A stretch of 64,000 nucleotides of DNA from Papio anubis (Eukaryota; Chordata; Mammalia; Primates; Cercopithecidae): assembly GCF_008728515.1 (NCBI RefSeq), contig NW_022161724.1, forward strand, positions 1 to 64,000. The letters run 5' to 3'. Of the stretch, positions 10,776-23,014 are shown in pieces. A model generated the notes under the pieces. The model was not told the DNA's origin. It searched no databases and saw nothing but the letters and a program-made list of their open reading frames with translations. A program made the translations under genes and the position numbers. The first letter of the stretch is position 1; each line of letters begins with the position of its first letter.

Positions 10776-13700
10776 TCAGAAATCACTGAGGATGCTGATG
10801 TCGGCAAAATCAGCCCGGTAGCGGTGGGCATAGAGGCTGAGCAGGAAGGCCCACTTGAAGGAAATGAAGCTCCAGACACTGGAGAGGTAGTAGCTGGTGG
10901 GGTCTGTGAGGCCTGCAGGGAGAGAAAAACCCACAGTGACTTGAGCACGCCCTGCCCTCAGCCTCTGCACTGGCCACAAGGCCAGGGCCACCCTCCCCAC
11001 TCAACATCCCTGCAACCTCCCGGCAGCTGAACCAACCCTTCAGAAAGAGATTGTGATGGAGGTTTTAGAGCCATGGTCCCCAACCTTTTTGGCACCAGGG
11101 ACTGGTTTTGTGGAAGACAATTATTCCACAAAAAAACTGGGGGAAACGGTTTTGGGATGAAACTGTTCCACCTCAGATCGTCAGGCATTAGATCATCAGG
11201 GGCACGCAACCTAGATCCCTCGCATGTGCCTCACAACAGGGTTTGTGCTCCTAATGCCCACCCCTGACCTGACAGGAGGCGGAGCTCAGGCGGTAAGGCT
11301 TCCTTGCCCTTCACCTGCTATGCGGCCTGGTTCCTAACAGGCCACGGGCCACTACTGTTCCACGGCCTAGGGGCTGGGGACCGTTTTAGAACATTCCAGG
11401 GTTTTCAGGCAGAAGGCCGTGGGGATTAGGGAAGGGCAGGGCTGGCCAATCACAGGTCTGTATCATCCACTCTGCTTCCGTGACAAACCTGCTTTAGTTA
11501 GCATCAGACTCCAGGAAGACGGGCCTCTGGTTACTTCCAGCCACAGCCACCAGAGGGCGCGCCCATCCCAGAGCTGGGCAGAGACTAATGGGTCCCAATA
11601 TCATGGGTGCTTGTATGGGCTATGCACTGCTCAAGACTTCACATCAGTTTCACTGACTCCACCCAACTTGGGAGGTGGGGACTTGTTTTCTCCACTTGAA
11701 CATAACAAAACCCGTGCCCAGGGAGGTTAAGTGATCCACCCAGTCTCTCTGGAGGTAACCTGTGGAACCAGGATGGGAACGCTGCTAAAATCCCCCCTGC
11801 TGTCCCTCCCATGCCCTCTTTCCCTGGGACCCGCCCTCACTCTGATGCCGGGTGATGGCCAGCACGAGGAAGGTGCAGAAGGCAGCGATGGAGACAGCCG
11901 AGAAGAGGACACCCACGAAGAAGAAGCCGCGCAGCCCCTTGAGCCAGGTCCTCCAGTAATCTTGCATGTACATAATGTGAGTCACCAGGACCCACAATGC
12001 CAGCACCCCTGCAGGAGAGACACATCAGGGCCCATCCCCAGGGTGCTCCAGGGCCTTGTAGATCCACTAGGCCATGCCTATTTGCGTAAGAATACCAAGA
12101 ATATGGTCTTGTCACTCACTCCCTCATAGAATGGAGTTTTCCTTTTCAGGGGCTGTGATATCAGAAGCAGGTAAGAGACTGAGCTGCCTGCTAGTAAGCC
12201 CAACATTAGAGAAACCTGCAGAAATACAAAACCCTACTATTCTCTCTCATTTTTTTTTTGTTTGTTTTGGAAAACATGACTCTCTCACAAAAATGTTATG
12301 TTAATTCATGTTATTTTTAGTATTACTTTAAAATGCTAAAAAATGTTCCGTTTTAACTTCTAATATAGTATATATCAATAGATAAAACTCACATACATAA
12401 AATTTGCATGGAGTTTCACTACTTTTCAAGAGTATAAAAGGATCCTGAAAACCAGAAAATCTGCGCCTCAGCAGCCCAGCCTGCTTTCTGGGAACTTGTC
12501 ACTGTCTACCCTGAGGGCCACAGAGCAGGGAAGCCATGCTCCTGCCCCATGCTCCTTCTCCACCCAGCCCTCAGAGGCCACAGTCTCAAAGTCACAGGGC
12601 CTGCAGGGCTCTTCCCAAACTGCCTGAGTTGGTTTTGCAGGATGAGGAGGTCCAGCCATGAAGACTCCAGGGTCACGCAGCCCCTGAGTGGCCTTATTGT
12701 TCTTAGCCAGACCTCATGCCACTCCCTCCATTTTGCGGCAAAGGGCAGGCCATCACCACCTGTACCCCCCACCCCGTCCCAGCTTTTCCTGGGCCTGGTC
12801 TCTGCGCCTGGGTGGACACTTCCCCCAGGATGCCAGCTGCCACCCAGCCAATACAATACAATACAATACAAAACAAGCCTCTGTGCCAGGCAGTGACTGC
12901 TGGTGCAGCCCAAAGAGTGGAACAAACATCAACTCCATTGGCAAGGGTCCGGGCAGGGCGGTGGATCCCGGCAAGGGACAAATGAGGAAAGAGGCAGAGC
13001 CAGCTGCAGGCTCTCAGCTGGTTGGACTGCAAGGTGTGGGCCACTCAGGCCACTGCATCCTAGGAGTCAGGAGGCCTTTCCAAAAGGCAGCTGCATACAT
13101 GCCACTCAGAGTAGTTACCAAATGTGCACAGGAAGGATAAGCATCTGGTTGGGGAAAGTGGTTATCTCTGGCAATGCAGACAAGGAAGGGAAGTTGATGG
13201 GGCGGTTCGGGTGGGGAAGTGCTTTGAGGGAATCTATGCTATTTTATCTATGCTATTTTCTTAGGCTGGGTGATGAATAAAAGGGTGTTTGTTAAATTGT
13301 CTATCCTTTTTTATGTGCCTAAAATATTTCACAGTTTTTTTAAGGGGGAAAAAGGCAGGGGGAAGCTAGTCACCATGGAGCTATGCTCTGGTTACCAGCT
13401 CAGAGGCTGTCCCAGTTCGGCTGTCCCCAGGCAGTCCAGTGAAGAACAAAAATCCATGAGACTCCAAGCCAAGAAATCGGGAGCCTGGCACTGCTGTGTC
13501 CCAAAGCCTTGGTGTTTCCACATCTAAAAATGGGTGGGCCCAGGGGTCCTGGCAGTTTGGGTAACTGGGCCCAGGGTTCTACCCTAGTGAGGGCGAAGGC
13601 CTACCAAGCCTACAGCTTCCCTTAGTCCCTGCCACTGTTTGACCCCTCGAACACTCTCCCAGCCCTGCCCCTGCCCACCTCCACTCTTCCTCAGGGGGTG

Positions 13701-16700
13701 GGGGCCTAGAATGTGGGTCCCCCTCCCACTGAGATCAGGGTGGGCCAGGACAAGCATCTGTTCCTCCCTACCTATTCTGGATGTTGGAGCGGGCCAGAGG
13801 TGGACAGGACAATCATCTCACAGCTTCCTCTTACCTCCTACAAGATTTGGATTTTATACCAGCCACCTTTCCCAGAAGTCCCTCCCACTCCTCACATGTG
13901 TCCCATGTTTTCATTGGAGGGAGCTGTTTGGTTTCTTAAAGGGCTCTAGGCACAAGGCTTGTTGTCACTGAGCACACTCAAGGAACAGTCTGATGGGCAC
14001 CTGTCTGGAACAGGTCCCCTCGCCTTCTGTCTCCTCATATCACAAGGGGTTGGGGAAGTTGAGCTCTAAGATCCTTTCCCACTCAAAGATTCTAGAAGCC
14101 AGCTTGGGAGAAAAATAAGGTCAGAACAATTCCTCTGTGACTCAGCAGTTTCTGGGTTAGGAAATGCTGAAATAGGGGCCCGTGAAGATGCCATCTCTTA
14201 GTCCACTGATCACGATCCAGTGGTTCCCCAAAACTCCCACCCCCATGTACACGCATGTACCAAAGAGGGCTGACAGCAGGAGGGAGAGGAAGACAGCCAT
14301 TTGCGGTGTTTCAGGGCCTGTTCTTTGTTAATAAGCAGGCATGGTTTAACCACCTCTCACCTTCCCTCAACCCTGCTCCAGGCCCTACACAGAGGCCTCC
14401 CCTCCAGATAAACACACACCAAGTTTGGAGGCAGGCCTGCTGCCCACGCCCTGGCTCCTACCACCCTCCTGGGAAGGGAGCTCTCCACCAGCCCTACCCA
14501 AGCGGGTCACTGAAGGAGGTGGAGCCCCTCACTGGTCCCCTCCCACGCATCAGGCAGGAGGCAATGTACCTCCCTAATACCCTTCCTTAGCACACTTGGG
14601 GACTCTAGGAAGCCTGGTTTGTAAAACTCGGGGTGGAACGGACAGGTTACCAACCCCAACTAGCTGCAAGCCCACACCAGACCACACCATTGCTCCATCC
14701 TACCTGTTTCAAGGAGCAGAGCCCCTGCTTGGCCTCTGGGCGCACAGGCAATAAGCTAAGGGCAAGGAAGGCATAGGGTAGGGCGGTGAAAGTATCCCCA
14801 GTGGCTGGGCTGGAGGTGACGAGACAGGAGACACCTGGGGGATCCCACAGGGTAAACGCAGACAAGAAGGACACTGGGCCTAGGTCAGGCCCCTCTACTC
14901 CTTCCTAGGAGGAAGACAGTCCTGGAGCTCCAGGGCTCTTGCTCACAGCTCACGTGGGAAAAACCTAGAGCTGTTTAGACTCCAGGAGCACCTTTTCTTT
15001 TTCCTCTTTCCTTGGTCTACTAAACCCAGAGCAAGAGTCTGTGTTTTCCCCTAGGGCTCCCACAGCAAAGCCAGACCAGGTAGATCCAACCCACACCTGC
15101 CCGCCTCCCCAGGAAAAACAGCCTTGCTTCTGCCACTGCCTTTCTCCAAAGCCACTTCTTTGAAGGTGCCCATCAGGATGGGAGAGGGTGTCCCCACCCG
15201 TGAACACTCTGCCCACCAGATCCAGGAGCTCCGTGACTCTGCTCCAGAAACCGGCACACCCAATCAGTCCTTGCCTGATCCAACACGGGAGAAGGAGCAC
15301 ACTGGGGCTGCCCTTGGGTGACTCAGCAGATTCTGAGCTATAAAATGCTGAGTCAGAAGTAGGGTGCTCACAAGTTAGTAAATCTGCTGACACTTTACCC
15401 CCAAAAGAGGAAGAAGGCTGACTGGCCACAGACCCTCTGAGAACCCACTCATGGTGGGGAAGGTCGGAGGCCCAGGCTTGGCAATCCCTCTCGCTGCCAC
15501 CATCCACCACCACCACTACCAAGCAGTTTTGGCTCTTCCACCGCCACTGTCAAAGATCAGACCATCAGGGAGATGCCAGGACCCTACTCCAGCTGGCTGC
15601 TGCCCTGGCACCTCTCTCTGAAGGCAGCTCCACAGCTGGCCTGCCACATAGGCCAAGGGAAGCCTGTGGGGAGGGAGAGAGGGCAGTGTTGGGTCGGAAG
15701 AAAATCCCAGGCAACTCCCTAGAGTATAAGAAAGAAGGCCTTTTCCACAGCCCTCTAGGAGGCAGCTGGAGACTCAGGGAGTGGGCAGCACTGCAAGATT
15801 TCAGATCTGGAGGGAAGTCAGATGTCTTTCGGGGACATCTCCTCCCACTCCCACTCCTAATAGATGAGGAAACTGTGGCCCAGGATGGGGTCAAACGGCC
15901 AGGTAGGGCTCACCTCCACTTGCACCAGGCCAGACTCAACACAACCCGCTGAGATGCCAGGCTGGCCCTCCCTCCTCATCCTTCTCTCGCCTTAGGTCTT
16001 AGCAATGCAATCACAGGGCTCTGACGCCGCCTTCCAGAGGGGAAAGCAATAGGCCCAATAGGAAACAAAAAAGTGGCAGGGAGAAGTGAACCTTGAAAAA
16101 CATGGAGGGTGGCGGGGTGCAGAGGGGAAAGGAACTAGGGCTCTGTAGATAATGCGCAGAGATGGGCCAGATGTCCTCAGGAGCCCACAGGTGGTGAGGC
16201 AGCTGGACAGGCAGAGAACACCCTAGCCACGGTACTCACCCCCCCTTCTTGGTGACCCAGTGCTTTGTTGGCATTGTGCAGGGTGGGGCCATGTATGCCC
16301 CTCTTCTAAGGCATTAACCCCACCTCATGCTGCGACTCTACCCAGGGATGGCACTCAGCAGGCCCCGTGGCAGTGAGTAAATTAGTTATTTTTAGTTATT
16401 CCATTTAGGGTTCTTTTGGCAGAGGATTTTAGTAACGGAATATGATCAGCATATGTAAAAGTATTATCCTTATCCGTATTTTCTTCCCAAAGTCCTTTCC
16501 CACACATATTATCTCATATAGCTGTGTAATCCCGAGTAAGCAATTTATTTAACTTCAGGCCTCAGTTTCCTTATCTGTAAAATGGACATCATAATAACGC
16601 CTACTTCTTGAGACTAATGTAAGGATTACGTGAAATAACGGAAGCAGGTTGCCTACATAGTGCCTGACACGTAGAAAGCATTTTTTTAAATGTTAGAAAG

Positions 16701-17138
16701 TAGAGATAACATTTTTCATCTTCATATCAATTCTATGGCACAGAGAGGTTAAACTGCGATCCCAAATGTGCACAGCAAGGAGCACTGGTCAGCCCAGAGC
16801 CTCCATCAGCGCACCGATGCTTCCCCTTCCCTCCCAGAAGCACAAAAAGGGCGGCTGGGCTGCAGGATTTGGCAGACCTTGGCTGAGGAGCCACAGCAGA
16901 CGGGTGGCAAAAAGGCACCAACATGGGTCGAAAAGAATGTCCAGTTTCTATGAGATCCCTAACACGGTCCTCCCGGTGGGTCTCAGCAGAGGGCTCTGTG
17001 GAGGATGGGGTACACACTGGAAGGAGGCAGATGGGCTTCCCCAGCCACCCCTAGCCCTCTTCCTTTCCCACTTCTCTCTCTGCCCTCACCCAACACCCAG
17101 GGAAGGGGCGCCCGGGGGGCAGGGGATCCCTCAGAACA

Positions 17139-17189
<51 letters not shown>

Positions 17190-17690
17190 AGATAGGAGAG
17201 GACCAGCGCCGCGGGCGCGCGGAGGGGACACTGTCGTGGGGCAACTGGGCGGAGGGCGACAGGCAGTGTGCCGGGACAGATAACCCAGGCGGCGCGGCAG
17301 GTCTGTGCAGCCGGCAGTGGCGGGCCGTCGGCACCCCCAGGTGGCGCCCGGCCGGGCATCGGGTCCCGGAGGCACCCAGGAATGCCCAGGAGCCCGGACC
17401 CGCGTGGGGCCTGCCGCCGTCAACCGCCGTTTTCCAGTAAACACTCCACCCGTTCCGCGGGGAAGCGCCGCCCGGGAGGAGCGTCCTGGAGCAGCTGACA
17501 GCGCCCGCCCCGCAGCCGCGCACCCGCCCCGCGCCGCCCAGCGTCCCGGGGTACCTGCGAGCCCTCCCATGGCCGCGGTCCCCGGCTGTCGGTAGACCAC
17601 CGTCCAGACGAGGAAGATGGAGAAGCCGGCCACGGAGCTGATGCCGGAGTAGGCGGCGCGGAGGCCGAGCTGCAGCCGGGACGGGGCCAT
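10776..17690 (-). CDS. SLC48A1: SLC48A1 (HRG1), heme transporter, 146 residues, complete
   Basis: Three coding exons on the minus strand: 17690-17555 (ATG at 17690-17688), 12008-11841 and 10912-10776 (TGA at 10778-10776). Introns are GT-AG and phases join as G46 and S102. Total is 441 nt. The protein is small and hydrophobic with four predicted membrane segments: about 17-35, 46-60 (LALWVLVTHIMYM), 74-97 (FFFVGVLFSAVSIAAF) and 111-129. The family (HRG1) moves heme from endolysosomes to the cytosol, for example in macrophages recycling red cells. His 56 (VTHIMYM) and the YAHRYRADF stretch after the last membrane segment are where heme-handling residues lie in the family. The tail DFADISILSDF is acidic and hydrophobic, as in endolysosomal sorting signals. 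The start has GCCCCATGG context. It converges on HDAC7. Human has Val for Ile 57 as I recall. Confidence 0.97.
11070..11382 (-). mobile_element. Non-autonomous hAT-type DNA transposon fossil
   Basis: Lies in SLC48A1 intron 2 and runs between terminal inverted repeats GGTCCCCAACC and GGCTGGGGACC. It is bordered by an 8-bp direct repeat GTTTTAGA at 11062-11069 and 11383-11390. Eight-base duplications are the hallmark of hAT transposition. The body matches a common mammalian repeat I know by its sequence; I think it is Zaphod-like but am not certain of the name. The strand given is arbitrary. Confidence 0.8.
11547..11560 (+). promoter_or_regulatory. CTCF-type motif
   Basis: CCACCAGAGGGCGC matches the CTCF core consensus CCASYAGRKGGCRS at every position. 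It is in SLC48A1 intron 2. Occupancy cannot be read from sequence. Confidence 0.5.
11620..11760 (-). repeat. MIR element, antisense
   Basis: Decayed reverse MIR core: CTCCACTTGAACATAAC, then CCCAGGGAGGTTAAGTGATC. Confidence 0.55.
12846..12872 (+). repeat. Short (AATAC)n microsatellite
   Basis: Four to five copies of the pentamer AATAC in SLC48A1 intron 1. Confidence 0.85.
16500..16695 (+). repeat. MIR element
   Basis: GCTGTGTAATCCCGAGTAAG, then GCCTCAGTTTCCTTATCTG and TAGTGCCTGACACGTAGAAA: a nearly full MIR in sense orientation. Confidence 0.8.
17142..17188 (+). repeat. (GT)n microsatellite beside the SLC48A1 CpG island
   Basis: About 23 uninterrupted GT units in SLC48A1 intron 1, roughly 370 bp inside the gene from exon 1 and against the edge of the CpG-rich promoter. 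Likely length-polymorphic. Confidence 0.95.
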
Positions 17691-17900
17691 GGGGCTGCGG
17701 CGCCAGGCGGGCCGAGGGCTAGCGCTGCCGAGAGTCACAGGTGCAGGGCCCGAAGCCGCCAGCCGGAGCCGCGGGAGCCGCCAGAGCAGCCGGAGCCCCG
17801 CGCTCCGCCCCCGGCCCGCCCCCAGAGCCGCCGGCACAGCGCCCTCCCCGGCCGGAGGCCGCCCGCGCCCGGAACCGCAGACGCCACCGCCGCTTTGCTA
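17190..17900 (-). promoter_or_regulatory. SLC48A1: SLC48A1 CpG-island promoter and first exon
   Basis: Dense CpG and GC boxes (GGCGG, CCGCCC) from about 17,190 to 17,900 surround the start codon at 17690-17688, with no TATA box seen. This is the normal form of a broadly expressed TATA-less promoter. The transcription start cannot be fixed from sequence but should lie upstream, between 17,700 and 17,900. Confidence 0.75.
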
Positions 17901-18332
17901 AGCCCCGGTGTCGTTTGGGGGATTCCTGCTAAAAAGGCGGATTCCTGGGCCCATCCCCAGACCCGCCGTGTCAGGATAGTTGGACCTTGGAAGGGACCGG
18001 AAATATGCCTTTATACAAGCCAGCCGCGGGGATTAAAAATATTTACCTCTGAATAAGAGGCGTATTTTCGTTTAAAATTAAAATTAAAATTTCTTGTTAA
18101 AAATTAATATGTAAAATGTACGAAATATTAGAGTACGCTGTGAATAGAATTCCTTCTGCCCGTCCCTCTATCAACCAGGTTCCCCCCTACCATATCGCAG
18201 AAGATTCCTCCACACACTAAAGTCTGAGAACCCCTGTGACCAACACCTTCTGACTGCAAACACTCTATCCTCACGTACAGCTCCCCACAAATCCCTACTT
18301 TTTAATAAAACAAAAACAAACAAACAAACAAA

Positions 18333-18598
18333 AACAGAGTCTCACTCTGTTGCCCAAGCTGGAGCACAGTGTCCTTCAACACCTGGATTCAAGCAACGCT
18401 CTCACCTCAGCCTTCCAAGCAGCCAGGACTACAGGTGTGTGTCACCACGCCTGGTAATATTTTTTGTTATTTATTTTTTCTAGAGATGGTGTCTCGTTAT
18501 GTTGCCCAGGCTGGTCCCCAACTCCTGGCCTCAAGCTATCTTCCCACCTCGGCCTCCCAAAGCGCTGGAATTACAGGCTTGAGCCACTGCATCCGACC
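18333..18598 (-). repeat. Old Alu, antisense
   Basis: ACAGAGTCTCACTCTGTTGC through GAGCCACTGCATCCGACC. Many mismatches, and an AAAC-rich head where a T run is expected. Confidence 0.85.
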
Positions 18599-18844
18599 TC
18601 ACCTTTCCTTTTATCAGCACAAGCCTCATTCTCCTAAACGCCTCACCCTGACCCTCCGGATCAGACTATTGTAAGGAAGAGACAGATTTGTAGCAGGAGT
18701 GCACTGAGCTCCCACGTGAGCCCAGCTTCGGCCAGGAGCTGGAGAGAAAATCCCAGCACAATAACAAGGGCTTTGACAGAGCACTTAGGATCCACATGGG
18801 GAGGCCCATCATATACCTGCACAAAACATAACCAAGACCCCTTG

Positions 18845-18872
18845 CATTATTATTATTATTATTATTTTTGCT
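18845..18872 (+). repeat. (ATT)n microsatellite
   Basis: Seven to eight ATT units. Confidence 0.9.
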
Positions 18873-19046
18873 GCTGTAACAAATTATCACAAATTTACTG
18901 ACTTAAAATAACACAAACTTATTTTACGGTTCTGTAGGTCAGGAGTCCAAATAATGGTCTCACTGGGCTAAAATCAAAGGGACATCAGGGCTACCTTGCT
19001 TCTGGAGGCTCTAGGGGAAAATCAGTTTCGTTGCCTTTTCCAGGTT

Positions 19047-19342
19047 CTTTTTTTTTTTTTGATACAGAGTCTTGCTCTGTCACCCAGGCTAGAGTGCAGT
19101 GGTGCGATCTCAGCTCACTGTAATCTCCGCCTCCTGGGTTCAGGTGATTCTCCTGCTTTAGCCTCCTGAGAAGTTGGGATTGCACGCTTCCACCATCACA
19201 CCCAGCTAACTTTTGTATTTTTAGTAAAGATGGGGTTTCACCATGTTGGCCAGACTGCTCTCGAACTCCTGACCTCAGATGATCCGCCCACCTCAGCCTC
19301 CCAAAGTGCTGGGATTATAGGCGTGAGCCCACTGTGCCTGGC
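19047..19342 (-). repeat. Alu, antisense, with target-site duplication
   Basis: T13 head, then GATACAGAGTCTTGCTCTGT through CACTGTGCCTGGC. Flanked by TGCCTTTTCCAGGTTCT and TGCCTTTTCCAGCTTCT. Confidence 0.95.
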
Positions 19343-19579
19343 TGCCTTTTCCAGCTTCTAGAGTGAGGCTACCCACATGCCTTAACTCCCACTTCCTCCT
19401 TCTTTTCCCTTCTAACGACCCCTGTGATTAAGGGGATAGTCCAGGATAATCTCCCCATCACAAGATCCTTAACTTCATTACATCAGCAAAATAAATCCCT
19501 TTGCTGTGGAAGGTGACATGTCCACAGGTTCTGGGATGAGGACGTGAACATCTTTGAGGGCAATTATCCCACCCACCAC

Positions 19580-19700
19580 ATCCCCTCTGGACCATAAACT
19601 TCATGAGCAGGGACAGTGCCAGTTTTGTTCACATCAACACCTAAAAGTGTGTCTGGCATATAATGACCCCTTAATAAATGTTTGTTGAATAGGTGAGTGT
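19580..19700 (+). repeat. L2 LINE 3' end
   Basis: TTCATGAGCAGGGACAGTGC, then TGTCTGGCATATAATGACC and AATAAATGTTTGTTGAATAG, the characteristic end of L2. Confidence 0.75.
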
Positions 19701-19784
19701 GAGTGAATGAAGGTAAGAATAAAATAAGAACAAAAGCAATTATACACAAGGAATCTAGACAGGGTGTGCTTAATTGCCAAACAA

Positions 19785-19925
19785 GGGATGTAAACCAGTG
19801 TTAAGCACATTTGCCTCACTCTAGAATAATCTGGGAGCTTATTTAAAAATAAAAAAATAAACCCGCCCTACCCCTGCCTATTAAATTTTGAATCTTGGAG
19901 TGTGTATTTTAATGAGAAGTGATGT
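19785..19925 (+). repeat. MER5-type hAT fossil (partial)
   Basis: CCAGTGTTAAGCACATTTGC, then AATAATCTGGGAGCTTATTT and a decayed remainder resemble MER5A. Confidence 0.5.
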
Positions 19926-20394
19926 CAAGGCTGTGAGCTCAGCACCAGCCCTCCTTTAGGAGCCGCTGGTGGAGAGTAAGTGCTCGTCCTGTGGAGGAGG
20001 GAGCAAGCCCCGTGGTCCGGAGTGCATTGCCATGGATGGCTTCAGAGCTGGCCAGGATGGATGGTACTCCAGGCAGTAGGAACCACATGTGTGACGGCCC
20101 GGAGGGAAGAAATAATGTTGCCGCTTTGGGAAACTGTAAGTCATTTGTGGCTGTTATGTCAAGTTTGAAGGTGGAGTAGCGGGTTTGGAGATTAGAAAGG
20201 TTCTGAACATAAAGGACCTTGCATGCTCTGTTAAGAAGGCTGTCCCTCTCCCCTTGGGGCTGGGGGAGAAAACTTACAATTCTGTGTTTTAGAACTATGG
20301 CCAGAGTCATAGAGTGAAGGCGAACTGCCTGTGAAACACTAGAAGCAGAGAGATGAGTTGGACAAGTTTCACCCCACAGTGCTTTAATTACCAT

Positions 20395-20515
20395 GTCTTT
20401 AAAATGGAGACTGCAGTAATACCTACTTCAAAGTGTTATGAAGAGGAGTGCTTGGAAGAGTGCCTAGCACATGGTAGATACTCAATAAATGTCAGGAAGT
20501 GGAATTAGTAGCAGC
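20395..20515 (+). repeat. MIR 3' half
   Basis: TAATACCTACTTCAAAGTG, then GTGCCTAGCACATGGTAGAT and ACTCAATAAATGTCAGG. Confidence 0.7.
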
Positions 20516-20944
20516 AGAAGGCTGCCATGGCAAGAGATGATGAGGGGCTTCAGAGTCGGTTCAGGCAGAAGCAGTGAGAATGGAAGAGAAGAAACTGCTT
20601 CAAGAGCTATTTCAGCTATCTGAACCTAAAGGTCAGGGGAGAATTCATTAGCTGAGCAGACAGAAGGAGGAGAGCAAAAATATTATGAGTGGACATATTG
20701 GGAGCATGAAAGAGCAGTGAGCAAGCTTGCTGTGCTGGAAAGTGAGACTGTGCAAGAAAAGAAAGAGAAATAATTATGCATAAGTAGTACTAGACCAGGT
20801 TGTACAAGGCTAAGGCCAGGCTTAAACGTTTTTTAAATTGTGGACGCAATAAAGAGCTATTGCAGAGCATTAGGCTCAGGTGGGGTCAGAGGCCCAGCTT
20901 CACCATTTGCTGTGACCCTGGGCAAGTGCCCCTAACTCACAGAT

Positions 20945-21190
20945 GTCCAACCCAATCGACTTTCTGCCTGGAAGAAAATATTCCGTATCTGCACCCTCCA
21001 CAATGGTGGCCACTAATCACATGTGGCTATGGAATACTTGATATGTGACTAGTGTGATTGAAGAACTGAGTTTTTAATTGTATTTAATTTAAATTAATTT
21101 AAATTTAACTTATTTAATTTAAATCAATTAAATTAAATTTAATTAATTTAAGTAGCTGCACATGACTTGTGGCTACTGTGTTAGCACAGC
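20945..21190. repeat. Palindromic DNA-transposon fossil with AT-rich centre
   Basis: Left end CCACTAATCACATGTGGCTA and right end GACTTGTGGCTACTGTG are related as inverted repeats around an AT-rich core at 21068-21152 built of TTTAATTTAAA words. I recognise a common mammalian non-autonomous element but not its name. Confidence 0.55.
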
Positions 21191-22359
21191 AAGAACCTCT
21201 CAGGACTCCTGTTGCTCCATCTGTACACAGGGAATGATGATGATACATCATGGGCTTGTTACAAAGATCGAGATATATTGAGATACTACATTCAAAGTGC
21301 TCCACACAGTAATTCAACAAATTATTGCTGCTGCTGTTGAAATTGTTATTGTTATTATTGAACAGGGATTGCATGACATAGGCCAAGTCTTAGGAAGATT
21401 AATTAGACTATAATATCCAGTTAGATTTGATGTGGGAAAATTGTAGAGGATAAAGCATTCACAAGGTTATTTCAGTGATAAGGTGTGAGAGAATTAAGAT
21501 CTTATCCAGTGGAAGACCTTGAGAAAGGGAAAGAACGGAATGATTGTTGAGCCGCAAAGCACATGGCTGTGCACCACTCATACACATCCTCTCAAATCAG
21601 CTTCCTTCCAAGGTATTCTCAGAGAGCACACTCCCAGCCCAGCCCAGGACAGACACCACTGTGACCCCTACAAGATGCACAGCCATTCTCCCTGCCTGCG
21701 CCAGAAACTACTAGCGCTCCACAACATACACCAACATTTGTGTATCTCTTTCTGGGCACAGGACCTCCCAAATTTGAACTACACTTCCCAGCTTCCTTGC
21801 AGTCAAACAGATGCCATGGGATCAAGTTCTGAACAATGGAATGAAGGCAGAAGCAATGTATGCCATTTCTAGGCTGGACTCATTTGAAAATCTCCCATAC
21901 AACCTGCATTCCCTCTTCCCATTCTGTGATGATTTTAGAGGCCATATGTAGCAATACCACAGAATGGAAAGAACCTAGCCTTGAATGAATGGATGGAGGA
22001 GAGCTACCCCTGTCCCCTAGAACCTCACTGGACTACAGAACGTGAGTGAGAAGTGTCAGTGGCTTTGTTATAGCTCAGTTGTTTGTTACAGCTAACCTTA
22101 TTATCCTAATACATCATCCCTCATTCTACTGAAGGTCATCTAAACAGGTCCTATGTAGATTACCCATCTAAACCATCAATCCCTCTGAAGTCTCTTTTGA
22201 ACTGGGTCCCACCAATACTAAGACAGATTTCTAACTCCCCATCTGTAGACATCCTGCCTGCTGACATTCCTTTCTCACTCCTCCCAAAAACACACATTCC
22301 AGACATATCTTCTCCCACAATGCTAGGTCAAGGATACACCTACTGAGCTATCTTCCAGA

Positions 22360-22709
22360 TGATTGAGTTTATTGGACATGCCAGGGCTTCCTCCTCTCTT
22401 CTTAATCCCAATGCAGAGAGACCTCTGATGTCCCTGGGGCATGTCCTTGTTTACTGTGGCTCAGACCCAAACCTGGGTGTTATCTCTGAGTCTTCTCTTT
22501 CCTTTGCTCCTACATCAAATTCATTACAAAATACAGTTGGATTTGCCCTGTCCTCCTTCTCCATTCCCTCTGCCACCCTAATCCAGCCACCATCATCACC
22601 ACCTGCCTACCTGCAGCAGCCTCCTAACTGGTCCTCCTCTGTTCATTCTTCCCCCTCTGATCCTCTCTCCACTCAGCAGCTGGACCAATCTTTAAAAAAT
22701 AATAACCAT
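22360..22709 (+). repeat. L2 LINE, 5' segment of an Alu-split copy
   Basis: AACCTGGGTGTTATCTCTGA, then the CT-rich stretch CCTCCTAACTGGTCCTCCTC typical of L2 3' ORF sequence. It continues after the Alu at 22710-23014. Confidence 0.65.
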
Positions 22710-23014
22710 GGCCAGGTGCAGTGGCTCACGGCTGTAATCCCAGCACTTTGGGAGGCTGAGGTGGGTGGATCAGCTTGAGGTCAGGAGTTTGAGGTCAGCC
22801 TGGTCAACATGGCAAAACCCATCTCTACTAAAAATACAAAAATTAACCAGGCGTGGTGGCACGTGCCTGTAATACCAGCTACTTGGGAGGCTGAAGCAGG
22901 AGAATCACTTGAACCTGGAAGGTGGAGATTGCAGTGAGCCAAGATCGCACCACTGAACTCCAGCCTGGGCCACAGAGTGAGACTCTATCTCAATCAATCA
23001 ATCAATCAATCAAA
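22710..23014 (+). repeat. Alu inserted in L2
   Basis: GGCCAGGTGCAGTGGCTCAC through GAGTGAGACTCTATCTC, with a (TCAA)n tail. Confidence 0.95.

Larger units (their letters stand above)
12009..17554 (-). other. SLC48A1: SLC48A1 intron 1
   Basis: About 5.5 kb, with donor CAG|GTACC at 17554 and acceptor CTCCTGCAG ending at 12009. It contains a pentamer repeat, MIR pieces near 15840-15900, 16500-16695 and 16715-16800, and a (GT)n tract at 17142-17188. No extra coding exon recognised. Confidence 0.85.

Noticed and set aside
16983..17837. 284-codon minus-strand open frame across the SLC48A1 start
   Set aside because: Only the part at 17555-17690 is real coding sequence (exon 1). The rest is CpG-island and intron read-through, including the (GT)n tract read as a Thr-His run.
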